From Ruminococcus sp. (lineage in GTDB: Bacteria > Bacillota > Clostridia > Oscillospirales > Ruminococcaceae): 64,000 nt of DNA. A program made the position numbers and the translations under genes. Each line of letters opens with the position of its first letter. The first letter of the stretch is position 1. Below, in pieces: positions 25,639 through 34,462 of this stretch. The notes under the pieces are model-generated. The model was not told where the DNA came from, ran no database searches, and saw only the letters and a list, made by a program, of their open reading frames with translations. The stretch lies in contig JAFZRF010000043.1 in the NCBI GenBank assembly GCA_017620025.1, positions 37,875 to 101,874 on the forward strand. The letters run 5' to 3'.

Positions 25639-26874
25639 ATGCAGATCACAGAAAAGCAGCTCGAGCTGGTAAACAGCCGTATAGCTGCACTTGAAAAGGC
25701 CGGAAGCTTCTACGGAAAGAAGCTCCAGGCTGCAGGAATCAGCAAGCTTGAATCTCCCGAGGACTTCAAAAAGCTTCCGTTCTCCGAGAAGAGCGATCTC
25801 CGTGAGGCTTATCCTCTCGGACTTATGACAGCACCTGAGGAGGAGATTGTACGTATCCATTCCTCGTCAGGTACTACCGGAACACCTGTTATCATCCCCT
25901 ATACAGCCAAGGACGTTGATGACTGGGCGATCATGTTTGCACGCTGTTACGAGACAGCAGGCATCACAAACATGGACAGGATACAAATAACTCCCGGCTA
26001 CGGCCTGTGGACAGCAGGTATCGGTTTCCAGAACGGAGCCGAGAAGCTCGGCGCAATGGTTATACCCATGGGCCCCGGAAATACTGACAAGCAGCTCCAG
26101 ATGATGCAGGATATGGAGAGCACAGTCATCTGTGCCACTTCCTCCTACGCTCTTCTTCTTGCAGAGGAGATACAGAAGCGTGGCATCAGGGATAAGATAA
26201 AGCTCAAAAAGGGCGTTATCGGTTCCGAGCGCTGGAGTCAGAAGATGCGTGACCGCATATCCACAGAGCTTGGTATTGAATTATACGACATCTACGGTCT
26301 TACCGAGATATATGGTCCGGGTATCGGTATCAACTGCCCCGGCGGAGAGGGTATGCACTACTGGGATGACTTCCTTTATCTTGAGATAATCGACCCCGTA
26401 ACAGGCGAGAACGTACCTGACGGCGAGTACGGCGAGATCGTTATTACTACTCTCGTTAAGGAGGGTGCACCTCTTATCCGTTACCGTACACACGACCTTT
26501 CACGCATAATCCCCGAGAAGTGCAGCTGCGGACGCTGCTATCCGAGAATAGACACTATCATGGGACGTACAGACGATATGATGAAGATCAAGGGCGTAAA
26601 CGTATTCCCGAGCCAGATAGAGGAGATACTCGGAAGCTTCAAGGAGATATCAAGCGAGTATCAGATACGTATCTCTCACCTCGAAGGAAAGGATACAATG
26701 CGTATCTACGTTGAGACTACCGGCGAATACGACTTTGCTGAAGTTGCCGAGCGTATCGCAGCAAAGGTTAAGAGCCGCATCGGCTTCACACCTATTGTTA
26801 AGGTAGTTGAGGTCGGCGTTCTCCCGAGAAGCGAGAAGAAAACAGCCCGTGTAATTGACGAGCGTTACGACTGA
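25639..26874 (+). CDS. paaK: Phenylacetate-CoA ligase (aryl-acetate:CoA ligase, AMP-forming)
   Basis: Adenylate-forming enzyme that joins phenylacetate-type acids to CoA. The ATP motif HSSSGTTGTPV (about 73-83) is followed by YGLTEIYGPG and the hinge/C-domain RTDDMMKIKGVNVFPSQIEE. At 411 residues it is a typical short PaaK. Following iorAB, it can supply aryl-acetyl-CoA for reductive carboxylation or recover ATP from the Ior product. The direction cannot be read from sequence. A terminator follows. Confidence 0.94.
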   Translation: MQITEKQLELVNSRIAALEKAGSFYGKKLQAAGISKLESPEDFKKLPFSEKSDLREAYPLGLMTAPEEEIVRIHSSSGTTGTPVIIPYTAKDVDDWAIMFARCYETAGITNMDRIQITPGYGLWTAGIGFQNGAEKLGAMVIPMGPGNTDKQLQMMQDMESTVICATSSYALLLAEEIQKRGIRDKIKLKKGVIGSERWSQKMRDRISTELGIELYDIYGLTEIYGPGIGINCPGGEGMHYWDDFLYLEIIDPVTGENVPDGEYGEIVITTLVKEGAPLIRYRTHDLSRIIPEKCSCGRCYPRIDTIMGRTDDMMKIKGVNVFPSQIEEILGSFKEISSEYQIRISHLEGKDTMRIYVETTGEYDFAEVAERIAAKVKSRIGFTPIVKVVEVGVLPRSEKKTARVIDERYD

Positions 26875-26888
26875 TAATACATAAAAAG

Positions 26889-26925
26889 AGCCCGGAAGCG
26901 GTCATAAACCGCAACCGGGCTTTCT
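26889..26925. terminator. Terminator between paaK and the convergent ABC permease gene
   Basis: AGCCCGG pairs with CCGGGCT, with an inner GCGGT/ACCGC helix. TTTCT follows on the plus side, and an A-rich run on the other side allows minus-strand use. Confidence 0.85.
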
Positions 26926-26936
26926 GCATCAGCTGA

Positions 26937-29204
26937 TCATTCGACTGAGCGTATCTGATCAACAAGTGATTCTTTCTGCATATTCCTGAGAGGTATATAA
27001 GAAGTGATAAGAGCGGCTATAAGCGCAACTGCTGATGCGATCAGTATCGTAGGAAGAGGATCGGTAAATTTCACCATCATGCCGCTCAGTTTTGTGCTGT
27101 TAGAGATATCTGCATCAAAGTATACACTTTGTATCATTTTCCTGAGAATGAATATTACTCCCGTACTCAGAAGGAACGAAGTGAAAGCGGAACTGAAAAC
27201 GTACTGCAGACATTCAATAAATGACATACGGTAAAGCTGTTTCGGAGTCATTCCGAGACACAGCATCGAAGCAATCTCACTCTTTCTGTTTGCTATACCT
27301 GTGGAAATGATGTTTACCAGATTAACGAGAGCGATCGCTCCGATAAGAAGACCTACAAAGAGCAGAGAATACTTCAGGGCAACGATAGTTGTATTTATCT
27401 TGTGTCTTTCAGAATAAAAATCATTAAATATCATTGATCCAGGTTCGTCTGAGTAGTTAGCATTTCTTGCTCCTATCTCAGTTTCAAGCCAGTGTACTGC
27501 CTGGTCATGAATCTTATAATCCTTATAGTTTATATCAAAAGAAACATATTTTGTATCTCCAACAATATCTCTTGTATCATTGATATACAGTTCTATCGGA
27601 GCTACAAACACAGCTCCTCTCATTTCATAAATGCTTCGCTGCACACTAATTCTATCTGCTATAGGTAAAACTATTTCATTTATCTCTCGCTTGAAATATT
27701 TTTCTGAACGACCAGCAATGTAGGCACCTTTATTTTCTTTCTTATCGTGCTCTCGGATGTATTCTTCTTCTTTAACTTCATAGAGTTTAATCACCTTGCC
27801 GCTTATCGAGTTCCCTTCAGGAATTATATCATCAGTATAATCAAGCATAAGATACTTTCCGCCGCTGAGAAGCTCATCATAGCTTATCGTGTTAACTGTA
27901 CCCAGAGAGCGCAATGTATTGTTGTATGATTCACGGTTTACATATTCGATAATACCGTATCTGTTTAGATCGTTCTTGTTAATGATGTCTGAATCAAAAC
28001 TAAAGGTGGTGTTTATACCGCAGTCCTTAAATAAACCTGATGAAACAATTTTTTTATTAATTGTATCAGCTTCTTCGTAGTTTGTGATATAGGATTCAAG
28101 TATTATATCGCTTCCTATCATATCAAATTCCTGCCTAACGATATTGTCTGCCGTGCTGAGAATAAGGCTGAATGCTGTGAAAAGAGTGATTGAAAGAGTA
28201 AGAGCGAGGATAGTGATTATATATCTCTTGGGCTGGCGGTGATTGTTCCTTGTAGCCATCTTGCCTGTCCAGCCGAACAGGAGTCCCCAGAGGCTGCCTT
28301 TGCGTACCTTCTTGATAGTATTGCTGCGCTCGGTGATAGCCTGTATCGGGCTCTTCTTTATTATACGCATACCTGTGCCGTATGCTGAGAACAGAACCCA
28401 TACAAGGCAGGTAACAGCGCAGATAAGTATCAGAAGAGGCTTTACAGAAACACCCATATCTGCTATGTATTTAGGGTCTGATACATATGTCTCAAGTAGC
28501 TCTGTAGATGCAATGAACCGGAAAGCAAGAAATGTCAGACCGATACCGAAAATGAGACCAAGCGGAATTCCTACAGCTGACAGAAGAAGTCCCTCGAATG
28601 TTATGATGCCGACTATCTGCTTCGGAGAAGCGCCTATAGACTGCAATACTCCGAACTGCTTCTCTCGTTCCTTTGCAGAGACCTCAAATGACGTGTCAAT
28701 GATAAGTCTCAGGGCAAAGGCAAGGAACAGGATAACGATATAGAACAAAGCAACGTACTGCACCATAGCTGTTTTGCCGCTGTCACCGATCATATCAAAA
28801 GCCATGTATACAAAATTATCCTTAAAGCTGAATTTATCAGGATCAAGCTTTAATCTGTCCGGTTCTTTTTCCTGTAAGGTCTCGATATCTCGTATCATAT
28901 CAAAGGGGTTCACGATGTTTTTATCGAAGAACACCCTTATTTCATAGCTGCCGTCAGACAGCTTTTCCGAGTAGCTATCCTTTACTCCGGGATAATCTTT
29001 AACGTAATCAGCAAGTTCGGTAGTAGCACTGTCAAGCCTTATATGATAAGGTGCTCCCTTTGAGATACAATTGATGTATGTAGTGAAAGCGCAGAACAGA
29101 AATGTCATAAGCGTTACCGCAACAGCGATACTGCTTATCGTCAGCAGTGAATGTCTTTTCTGTGCGAATATATAGCGCCTTGAAAGCAGGGATTCAAATG
29201 TCAT
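26937..29204 (-). CDS. FtsX-type ABC transporter permease
   Basis: A 755-residue membrane protein with two FtsX domains. There is one helix near residues 20-40, three between about 150 and 270, one near 330, a large extracytoplasmic region (about 360-610) and three helices to about 740. The cytosolic REKQFGVLQSIGASPKQIVG and its repeat SEIASMLCLGMTPKQLYR are the family coupling helices. Such permeases with a cognate ATPase serve in antimicrobial-peptide sensing/export or envelope processes; the substrate is unknown. The start overlaps the ATPase stop, behind GGAGGTG. The neighbouring, divergently transcribed BceS-like kinase suggests a sensing-detoxification module, although BceB proteins have a different helix pattern. 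Confidence 0.88.
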   Translation of the reverse strand: MTFESLLSRRYIFAQKRHSLLTISSIAVAVTLMTFLFCAFTTYINCISKGAPYHIRLDSATTELADYVKDYPGVKDSYSEKLSDGSYEIRVFFDKNIVNPFDMIRDIETLQEKEPDRLKLDPDKFSFKDNFVYMAFDMIGDSGKTAMVQYVALFYIVILFLAFALRLIIDTSFEVSAKEREKQFGVLQSIGASPKQIVGIITFEGLLLSAVGIPLGLIFGIGLTFLAFRFIASTELLETYVSDPKYIADMGVSVKPLLILICAVTCLVWVLFSAYGTGMRIIKKSPIQAITERSNTIKKVRKGSLWGLLFGWTGKMATRNNHRQPKRYIITILALTLSITLFTAFSLILSTADNIVRQEFDMIGSDIILESYITNYEEADTINKKIVSSGLFKDCGINTTFSFDSDIINKNDLNRYGIIEYVNRESYNNTLRSLGTVNTISYDELLSGGKYLMLDYTDDIIPEGNSISGKVIKLYEVKEEEYIREHDKKENKGAYIAGRSEKYFKREINEIVLPIADRISVQRSIYEMRGAVFVAPIELYINDTRDIVGDTKYVSFDINYKDYKIHDQAVHWLETEIGARNANYSDEPGSMIFNDFYSERHKINTTIVALKYSLLFVGLLIGAIALVNLVNIISTGIANRKSEIASMLCLGMTPKQLYRMSFIECLQYVFSSAFTSFLLSTGVIFILRKMIQSVYFDADISNSTKLSGMMVKFTDPLPTILIASAVALIAALITSYIPLRNMQKESLVDQIRSVE

Positions 29205-29901
29205 GACGCTTCACCTCCGCAAAGCCTGTGAGCTGGTCATTGACTATCTTTCCGTCAGAAAGAGTTATGATACGGTCGCACTGCAGAGCGATATTCTCAT
29301 CATGCGTGATTATAAGCATGGTCTGGTTGAACTCATGGTTCGACTTTCTCAGAAGCTCCATGATCTCCGCACTGTTCTTGCTGTCGAGGTTTCCCGTAGG
29401 CTCGTCCGCAAGGATTACTCCCGGAGAGGTGAAGAGTGCACGTCCGATCGATACTCTCTGCTGCTGTCCTCCGGAAAGCTGAGAAGGAAGATGAAGCCGG
29501 CGTTCTTTCAGTCCGAGAAGTTCAAGGAGCTTTTCGAGATGAGCCTTGTCCGGTTTTCTGCCGTCCATTATCATCGGAAGCGTGATATTCTCCTCCGCAT
29601 TGAGTACCGGTATGAGATTGTAGAACTGATATATCATACCGACCTGCCTGCGCCTGAATATCGCAAGATTTGCATTATTCTGGCTGAAAACATCCTGATC
29701 CTCAAGAAAGACCTTTCCCGAGGTCGGTGTATCAACAGCACCGATAATATGAAGCAGGGTTGATTTACCCGAACCGCTTGCACCGATAACGGCGCACATC
29801 TGTCCTTTGGGTACGGTAAATGATACGTTGTCAAGAGCCTTTACCTCGTTGTCACCCTTGCCGTAAGTTTTGCATAAGTTTTCGATTCTAAGAAGATCCA
29901 T
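29194..29901 (-). CDS. ABC transporter ATP-binding protein (MacB/LolD-type)
   Basis: A 235-residue ATPase of the MacB/LolD/BceA class. Walker A is IGASGSGKST (about 39-48), the Q-loop lies in MIYQFYNLIP, the signature is LSGGQQQR (about 142-149), and Walker B is VILADEPTGNLD. It is the first gene of a two-gene minus-strand operon with the permease. SD AAGGAGG lies just before its ATG, with a TATAAT sequence shortly upstream. Confidence 0.95.
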   Translation of the reverse strand: MDLLRIENLCKTYGKGDNEVKALDNVSFTVPKGQMCAVIGASGSGKSTLLHIIGAVDTPTSGKVFLEDQDVFSQNNANLAIFRRRQVGMIYQFYNLIPVLNAEENITLPMIMDGRKPDKAHLEKLLELLGLKERRLHLPSQLSGGQQQRVSIGRALFTSPGVILADEPTGNLDSKNSAEIMELLRKSNHEFNQTMLIITHDENIALQCDRIITLSDGKIVNDQLTGFAEVKRHDI

Positions 29902-29939
29902 AGATCATTCCTCCTTTTCTGATTATATAATAACATATC

Positions 29940-29953
29940 AGAATTACTATTCT
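29940..29953. promoter_or_regulatory. Inverted repeat between divergent ABC and TCS promoters
   Basis: AGAAT-TACT-ATTCT is a perfect 5-4-5 inverted repeat. It lies just upstream of the TATAAT that precedes the minus-strand ATPase gene and about 40 bp from the response-regulator promoter. It is a candidate operator for one of the two response regulators. Confidence 0.35.
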
Positions 29954-29990
29954 ATTACTTTTTCATTACAATAATGTCACTTTAGCATAC

Positions 29991-30019
29991 TTGAAGTCTT
30001 TTTACAATTGTGTTATACT
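29991..30019 (+). promoter_or_regulatory. Sigma-A-type promoter of the tandem two-component operon
   Basis: TTGAAG (29991-29996), 17-bp spacer, TATACT (30014-30019). A second -10-like TATAAT overlaps immediately after it. Confidence 0.6.
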
Positions 30020-30080
30020 ATAATTGTTCTTTTGGATCAGTACTTTGAAATACAACGTATTATATAGAGTAGGTGATATA

Positions 30081-30755
30081 ATGGCAGCTTTACTTCTTAT
30101 AGAGGATGATGAACAGCTTGCACGCAATCTTATAGAGTTCCTTAAAAGTGAAGGCTACAGTACTGCTCATGCCACCGGGCAGGAGGCAGGCCTTGAGCTC
30201 TTTGAGAATAATAAGTATGACTGTGTGCTTGTTGATATATCCCTGAAGGACGGGAACGGTTTCTCCGTCTGTGCAAGGATCAAACAGGATTCTGATGTGC
30301 CTGTTATCTTCCTTACAGCACAGGCTGATGAAGCCTGTACGGTTGCAGGCTTCGATGTAGGTGCGGATGATTATGTTAGCAAGCCGTTCCGCCCGAGAGA
30401 GCTTGTCGCAAGGATAAAGAATGCAATGAGAAGAAATACCCCCTCCTCCTCTCTGCTCTCATGCGGGGGAGTAACGATAGACAAAGCAAAGGGCAAGGTA
30501 ATGAAAAACGGTTCGGAGTTATTTCTTTCAGCCCTTGAATACAGACTGCTTCTTGTCTTCTTCACACATAAGGATCAGGTGCTCTCACGAGACATGATAG
30601 CAGATGAGCTATGGTCATTCTCAGGAGAGTTTGTTTCAGACAATACCCTCAATGTATATATGAAGCGTCTGCGGGACAAGATAGAGGATGATCCGCAGAA
30701 TCCTTCGACAATTCTTACAGTACGCGGGCTCGGCTACAAGGCGGTGGACAGATGA
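30081..30755 (+). CDS. OmpR/PhoB-family response regulator (first TCS)
   Basis: A 224-residue DNA-binding response regulator. The receiver has EDD at 8-10 and the phosphorylation site Asp52 (VDISLKDG); the conserved switch Thr and Lys lie in FLTAQ and VSKPF. A winged-helix domain ends with LTVRGLGYKAV. I use the ATG at 30081 (SD GTAGGTGA); the longer frame from 30024 has no SD and would begin next to the promoter. It overlaps the kinase gene by ATGA. Confidence 0.94.
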   Translation: MAALLLIEDDEQLARNLIEFLKSEGYSTAHATGQEAGLELFENNKYDCVLVDISLKDGNGFSVCARIKQDSDVPVIFLTAQADEACTVAGFDVGADDYVSKPFRPRELVARIKNAMRRNTPSSSLLSCGGVTIDKAKGKVMKNGSELFLSALEYRLLLVFFTHKDQVLSRDMIADELWSFSGEFVSDNTLNVYMKRLRDKIEDDPQNPSTILTVRGLGYKAVDR

Positions 30756-31756
30756 AGCTGTTCAGAGAACCGGAGGTAAAGTTGTATATTCTTCTGAGTC
30801 TTCTTATTGCCGTTTCTGTTTCAGTGTTCTGTTTCCTTATCGACATACGTGCAGGATTCATGGTTTTAGCCGCGTTTGCTCTTCTGACAGCAGCATATCT
30901 TATACTTCGCTCAAGGGAACTTAAAAAGATAGAGAGACTATGCAATTCCATAGATAAGGTGCTGCACGGAAGTGACAAATTTGATCTGAACGAATACTAT
31001 GAAGGAGAACTAAGCATCCTTACATCGGAGATAAAGAAAATGACGATCAGGCTTCGTGAGCAGAATGCTGCACTTCAGAATGAAAAAGTTTTCATGAAGG
31101 AATCACTCGAGGATATCTCCCACCAGCTGAGGACTCCCCTAACATCAATGATGCTGATACTGAGCAATATAAGAAGCATGGAGAGCGGAGCAGATATTTC
31201 CGGACGGCTTCGGGAGCTTATGAGTCTGCTTGCTCAGATGCAGTGGCTCATTGAAACTATTCTGAATATTTCGAGAATCGATGCAGGAGCTGTCATACTA
31301 AGATCAGAGCATATAGACTGCCGCGAGCTGATACGGCTTGCAGAGGAACCGGTATCTGTCTCTATGGAACTCAAGGGAATAGAGCTTATAACGACCGTTA
31401 AGGGCGAACCTTCGATCGAAGGCGATGTCAAATACCTTATTGAAGCACTTGTCAATATACTGAAAAACTGTATGGAGCATACACCTGAAGGCGGCAGGAT
31501 AACCGTTGAGATCGAGGAAAATAATATCTATACCGGCATTCTAATCACAGATACAGGTGATGGTATACCGGAAGGAGAGCAGGAAAAGATATTTGACCGT
31601 TTCTACAGATCATCACAGTCTTCAAGTGTAGGCTACGGCATAGGTCTCGCCTTTTCACGCAGGATGCTCGCTCTTCACAATGCTGTTATACAGGCGAAAA
31701 ATGCACCTGAAGGCGGCGCTCAGTTTGATATACGGTTTTACAAGACTGTAGTATAG
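30752..31756 (+). CDS. Sensor histidine kinase, intramembrane-sensing (BceS-like)
   Basis: A 334-residue kinase with two closely spaced N-terminal helices (about 11-30 and 35-52) and almost no extracellular loop, as in BceS-type kinases that sense through a partner ABC transporter. The phospho-acceptor is His124 (DISHQLRTPLTSM). N-box (EALVNILKNCMEH), G1 (TDTGDGIP) and G2 (GYGIGLAFSRRM) motifs are intact. It is coupled to its regulator at 30081. The adjacent divergent FtsX-type transporter is the natural candidate sensor partner. Confidence 0.9.
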   Translation: MKLFREPEVKLYILLSLLIAVSVSVFCFLIDIRAGFMVLAAFALLTAAYLILRSRELKKIERLCNSIDKVLHGSDKFDLNEYYEGELSILTSEIKKMTIRLREQNAALQNEKVFMKESLEDISHQLRTPLTSMMLILSNIRSMESGADISGRLRELMSLLAQMQWLIETILNISRIDAGAVILRSEHIDCRELIRLAEEPVSVSMELKGIELITTVKGEPSIEGDVKYLIEALVNILKNCMEHTPEGGRITVEIEENNIYTGILITDTGDGIPEGEQEKIFDRFYRSSQSSSVGYGIGLAFSRRMLALHNAVIQAKNAPEGGAQFDIRFYKTVV

Positions 31757-31765
31757 GAGGAAAAC

Positions 31766-32443
31766 ATGGATATAAGGATACTTGTAGTAGAAGATGAACC
31801 AGATATCAGAAAAATGCTCACAGATTTCCTTACAGGCTGCGGATATATAACAGATCAGGCAGCTGACGGTTATGCAGCTTCCGAAAAGCTCAGAGATCCT
31901 GACTATGATATCATACTCATGGATCTGATGCTTCCCGGCATCCCCGGAGAGCAGCTTATCCGTGATCTTCGTACACATTCGGATATACCTGTTATCGTGT
32001 TATCTGCAAGGTCGATGCTTGAAACGAGACTTGAAGTACTTCGTCTCGGAGCAGACGATTACATCCTCAAGCCCTTTGATCTTAAGGAAGTACAGGTACG
32101 TATTGAGGTGGTACTCAGGCGCTCAGGAAAGGACGATACCGAAAAGACAGTTTCTTTCAGAGGACTTGAATACATTTCTTCTGAAAACCGGCTTATCTAC
32201 AAGGGTGAATCTGTCAATCTCACGCTGAAGGAACTTCAGCTTATTAAGCTTATGATGGAGTATCCTAAGAAAACCTTTACAAAAGCTAATCTCTACGAAT
32301 CGGTATGGGAGCAGGAGTACATCTGCGAGGACAACACCATAAATGTCCATATGAGCAATCTCCGTTCCAAACTGAAAAAGGCCTGCGGAGAAGACTTTAT
32401 TGAAACTGTCTGGGGTATAGGCTACAGATTGAAGGGGGAGTAG
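31766..32443 (+). CDS. OmpR/PhoB-family response regulator (second TCS)
   Basis: A 225-residue response regulator. The acidic pocket is EDEPD (10-14), the phospho-acceptor is Asp53 (LMDLMLPG), and conserved LSARS and ILKPFD follow. The winged-helix domain ends ETVWGIGYRLKGE. It starts 9 bp after the first kinase, behind AGGAGG, in the same transcript. Its partner kinase begins one base after its stop. Confidence 0.94.
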   Translation: MDIRILVVEDEPDIRKMLTDFLTGCGYITDQAADGYAASEKLRDPDYDIILMDLMLPGIPGEQLIRDLRTHSDIPVIVLSARSMLETRLEVLRLGADDYILKPFDLKEVQVRIEVVLRRSGKDDTEKTVSFRGLEYISSENRLIYKGESVNLTLKELQLIKLMMEYPKKTFTKANLYESVWEQEYICEDNTINVHMSNLRSKLKKACGEDFIETVWGIGYRLKGE

Positions 32444-32444
32444 T

Positions 32445-33347
32445 ATGCACTGGGCAATAACAGCTATACTTGCATCAGCCGTACTGTTTCTTGTATTCAG
32501 ACTGAAAGTCATACACAGTGATCTTAGAAAGATATCGCGTGAGCTTGAACTCAACCGTCAGGGCGACTATAACAGAAGGATAACTGTCAATACAGCTGAT
32601 AAACAGCTGATGAAAACTGCTGCCGAACTTAACAGAACGCTTGATTATCAGCAGCAGCTTAAAAATGAGAGGGAGCGTGCCGAACGTTCGCTCAGAGAAT
32701 CGGTCTCCGATATAGCACACGATCTCCGTACTCCTTTGACTGTAATCAGAGGAGATCTCCAGCTGCTCGAATCTGAGGAGCAGCTCCCGGAAAGATGCCG
32801 TGAGTATGTTGATGTATGCAAAGAAAAGGCAGATATCCTCAAAGAGATAGCAGACAGCTTTTTTGAACTGTCTGTTCTTGAAAGCGATACCGATGAAGTT
32901 CCTCTCGAGAAACTCAATGCAGTAAATGAAGCAGCTCAGTTTATCGCTGACCACGAATCAGTGATAACTCTGAACGGGTTGAATCCGGAGATACTTCTAC
33001 CTGATAAAACACTGTACATGATGGCAGATAAGCGCCTGCTCACAAGAATGCTCGAAAACCTTCTGAACAATGTTATCAAGTATTCGTCTGGTTCATTTCA
33101 ATTCCGGGTAACAGAAGAGGAAAATGCTGTAGCAATATGCTTTTCAAATCCAGCTCCTGAGCTTACGCAGGCTGATGCTGATAACCTCTTTCTTCGCACC
33201 TACAGAGCAGACAGATCACGCAGCAGAACCGGAGCCGGTCTCGGCCTTTATATCGTTCGTCTCCTTGCTGCGAAACAGTCAGCAAGCGCTGAGGCGGAGA
33301 TCAAGGAAGGCGTACTTACAATATGTCTTCGTTTCATAAAAGCATGA
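32445..33347 (+). CDS. Sensor histidine kinase with minimal membrane anchor (second TCS)
   Basis: A 300-residue kinase with a single short N-terminal hydrophobic segment (about 4-19) and no periplasmic domain. A HAMP-like stretch (about 25-70) leads to the phospho-acceptor His92 (DIAHDLRTPLTVI). The ATPase domain has LENLLNNVIKYS and GAGLGLYIVRLL; the G1 box is degenerate around ICFSNPAPELTQADADNLF. Small kinases of this type often regulate immunity transporters, in line with the ABC operon immediately downstream. SD AAGGGGGAG precedes the ATG. Confidence 0.9.
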   Translation: MHWAITAILASAVLFLVFRLKVIHSDLRKISRELELNRQGDYNRRITVNTADKQLMKTAAELNRTLDYQQQLKNERERAERSLRESVSDIAHDLRTPLTVIRGDLQLLESEEQLPERCREYVDVCKEKADILKEIADSFFELSVLESDTDEVPLEKLNAVNEAAQFIADHESVITLNGLNPEILLPDKTLYMMADKRLLTRMLENLLNNVIKYSSGSFQFRVTEEENAVAICFSNPAPELTQADADNLFLRTYRADRSRSRTGAGLGLYIVRLLAAKQSASAEAEIKEGVLTICLRFIKA

Positions 33348-33355
33348 TAATATCC

Positions 33356-33380
33356 GGGACGCAGCAGCGTCCCTTTTTTT
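33356..33380 (+). terminator. Terminator after the tandem TCS operon
   Basis: GGGACGC and GCGTCCC pair around AGCA, followed by seven T. Confidence 0.92.
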
Positions 33381-33415
33381 ATAGCCCGATAATTGTGAAT
33401 ATTTTGTAAACAATT

Positions 33416-33458
33416 CCGGATTTAAGGTTTTCTTTATATCCGGGTTTTATGATATACT
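33416..33458 (+). promoter_or_regulatory. Promoter region and inverted repeat before the EFG-like ABC operon
   Basis: The -10 box TATACT is at 33453-33458. The -35 region (TTCTTT at 17-bp spacing) is poor. CCGGAT (33416-33421) and ATCCGG (33438-33443) form an inverted repeat over the -35 area. A weak -35 plus an upstream repeat fits activation by a response regulator. Confidence 0.45.
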
Positions 33459-33505
33459 TAGAGAAGAAAGTATGAACCGACTTCTAACGATCAGGAGGCG
33501 ATCTT

Positions 33506-34462
33506 ATGGATAAGACAGTTATCAGTGTTAAAGAACTTACAAAGCAGTTCATGAAACAGAAGGCCGTTGACAATGTATCATTTTCTATCAAAGAAGGGAT
33601 GATATGCGGATTAATCGGTCCTAACGGTGCCGGAAAAACGACGATAATGAAAATACTCGGCGGACTCGTTCTTCCGACGCAGGGAAGTATACAGCTCTAC
33701 GGCGGCTTTTCAGAGAAAGAACTCGCCCATGCAAGAAGCAGAATGAGTTTCATGATAGAAACCCCATATGCAAAAGCAAAAATGACAGCAAAGGAGAATC
33801 TGACAAAACAATGTTTACAGAAAGGCGTACCTGATCTGAAGCGTATCGATGAAGTACTTGAGATAGTAGGTCTCGGAGATACAGGAAAGAAAAAGGTCGG
33901 CAATTTCTCACTTGGTATGCGCCAGAGACTCGGTATTGCCGGAGCGCTCCTTACCAAGCCTGAGATTATGGTTCTTGACGAGCCGGTCAACGGTCTTGAC
34001 CCCGAGGGCATAGTCGAAGTTCGTGAACTTCTGCTCCGTCTCAACAGAGATAATCATATCACGATACTCATATCCTCTCATATACTTGCAGAGCTTTCGC
34101 AGATGTGTACGGATTATATGTTCATCAATAAAGGAAAGATGGTCAGCTTCCGTTCTGCTGAAGAGCTCCGCAAGGAATGCAGCGATTATTTCTGTATACA
34201 TACAGACAACGACTCCCTTGCAGCAGCTGTACTCAGTGAAAAAATGGGAATCACAACTTTTGATACAGCAGATGACGGAAGTATCAGGCTTTTTGATAAT
34301 TTTGACGATATAAGGACTGTTTCAAAGACACTTTACGAAAACGGTGTAATTCCTCTGACCATGTATGTACATGAGGCAAATCTTGAACAGTATTATATGA
34401 ATATGGTAGGTGATCAGAATGCTGAACATTATAAGATCTCAGATATACATAATGAAGCGTGA
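33506..34462 (+). CDS. ABC transporter ATP-binding protein (lantibiotic-immunity type)
   Basis: A 318-residue ATPase of the drug/lantibiotic-export class. Walker A is GPNGAGKTT (about 38-46), the signature is FSLGMRQRL and Walker B is IMVLDEPVNGLD. A C-terminal extension of about 80 residues follows. With the two roughly 265-residue permeases downstream it has the composition of EpiFEG/MutFEG self-protection transporters, although no lantibiotic gene is in the window. SD AGGAGG precedes the ATG. It overlaps the next gene by 44 bp. Confidence 0.92.
   Translation: MDKTVISVKELTKQFMKQKAVDNVSFSIKEGMICGLIGPNGAGKTTIMKILGGLVLPTQGSIQLYGGFSEKELAHARSRMSFMIETPYAKAKMTAKENLTKQCLQKGVPDLKRIDEVLEIVGLGDTGKKKVGNFSLGMRQRLGIAGALLTKPEIMVLDEPVNGLDPEGIVEVRELLLRLNRDNHITILISSHILAELSQMCTDYMFINKGKMVSFRSAEELRKECSDYFCIHTDNDSLAAAVLSEKMGITTFDTADDGSIRLFDNFDDIRTVSKTLYENGVIPLTMYVHEANLEQYYMNMVGDQNAEHYKISDIHNEA

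Noticed and set aside
29203-29763. Plus-strand frame of 186 codons opposite the ABC ATPase
   Set aside because: The minus-strand frame has complete Walker A, signature and Walker B motifs. The plus frame has no recognisable sequence or SD.
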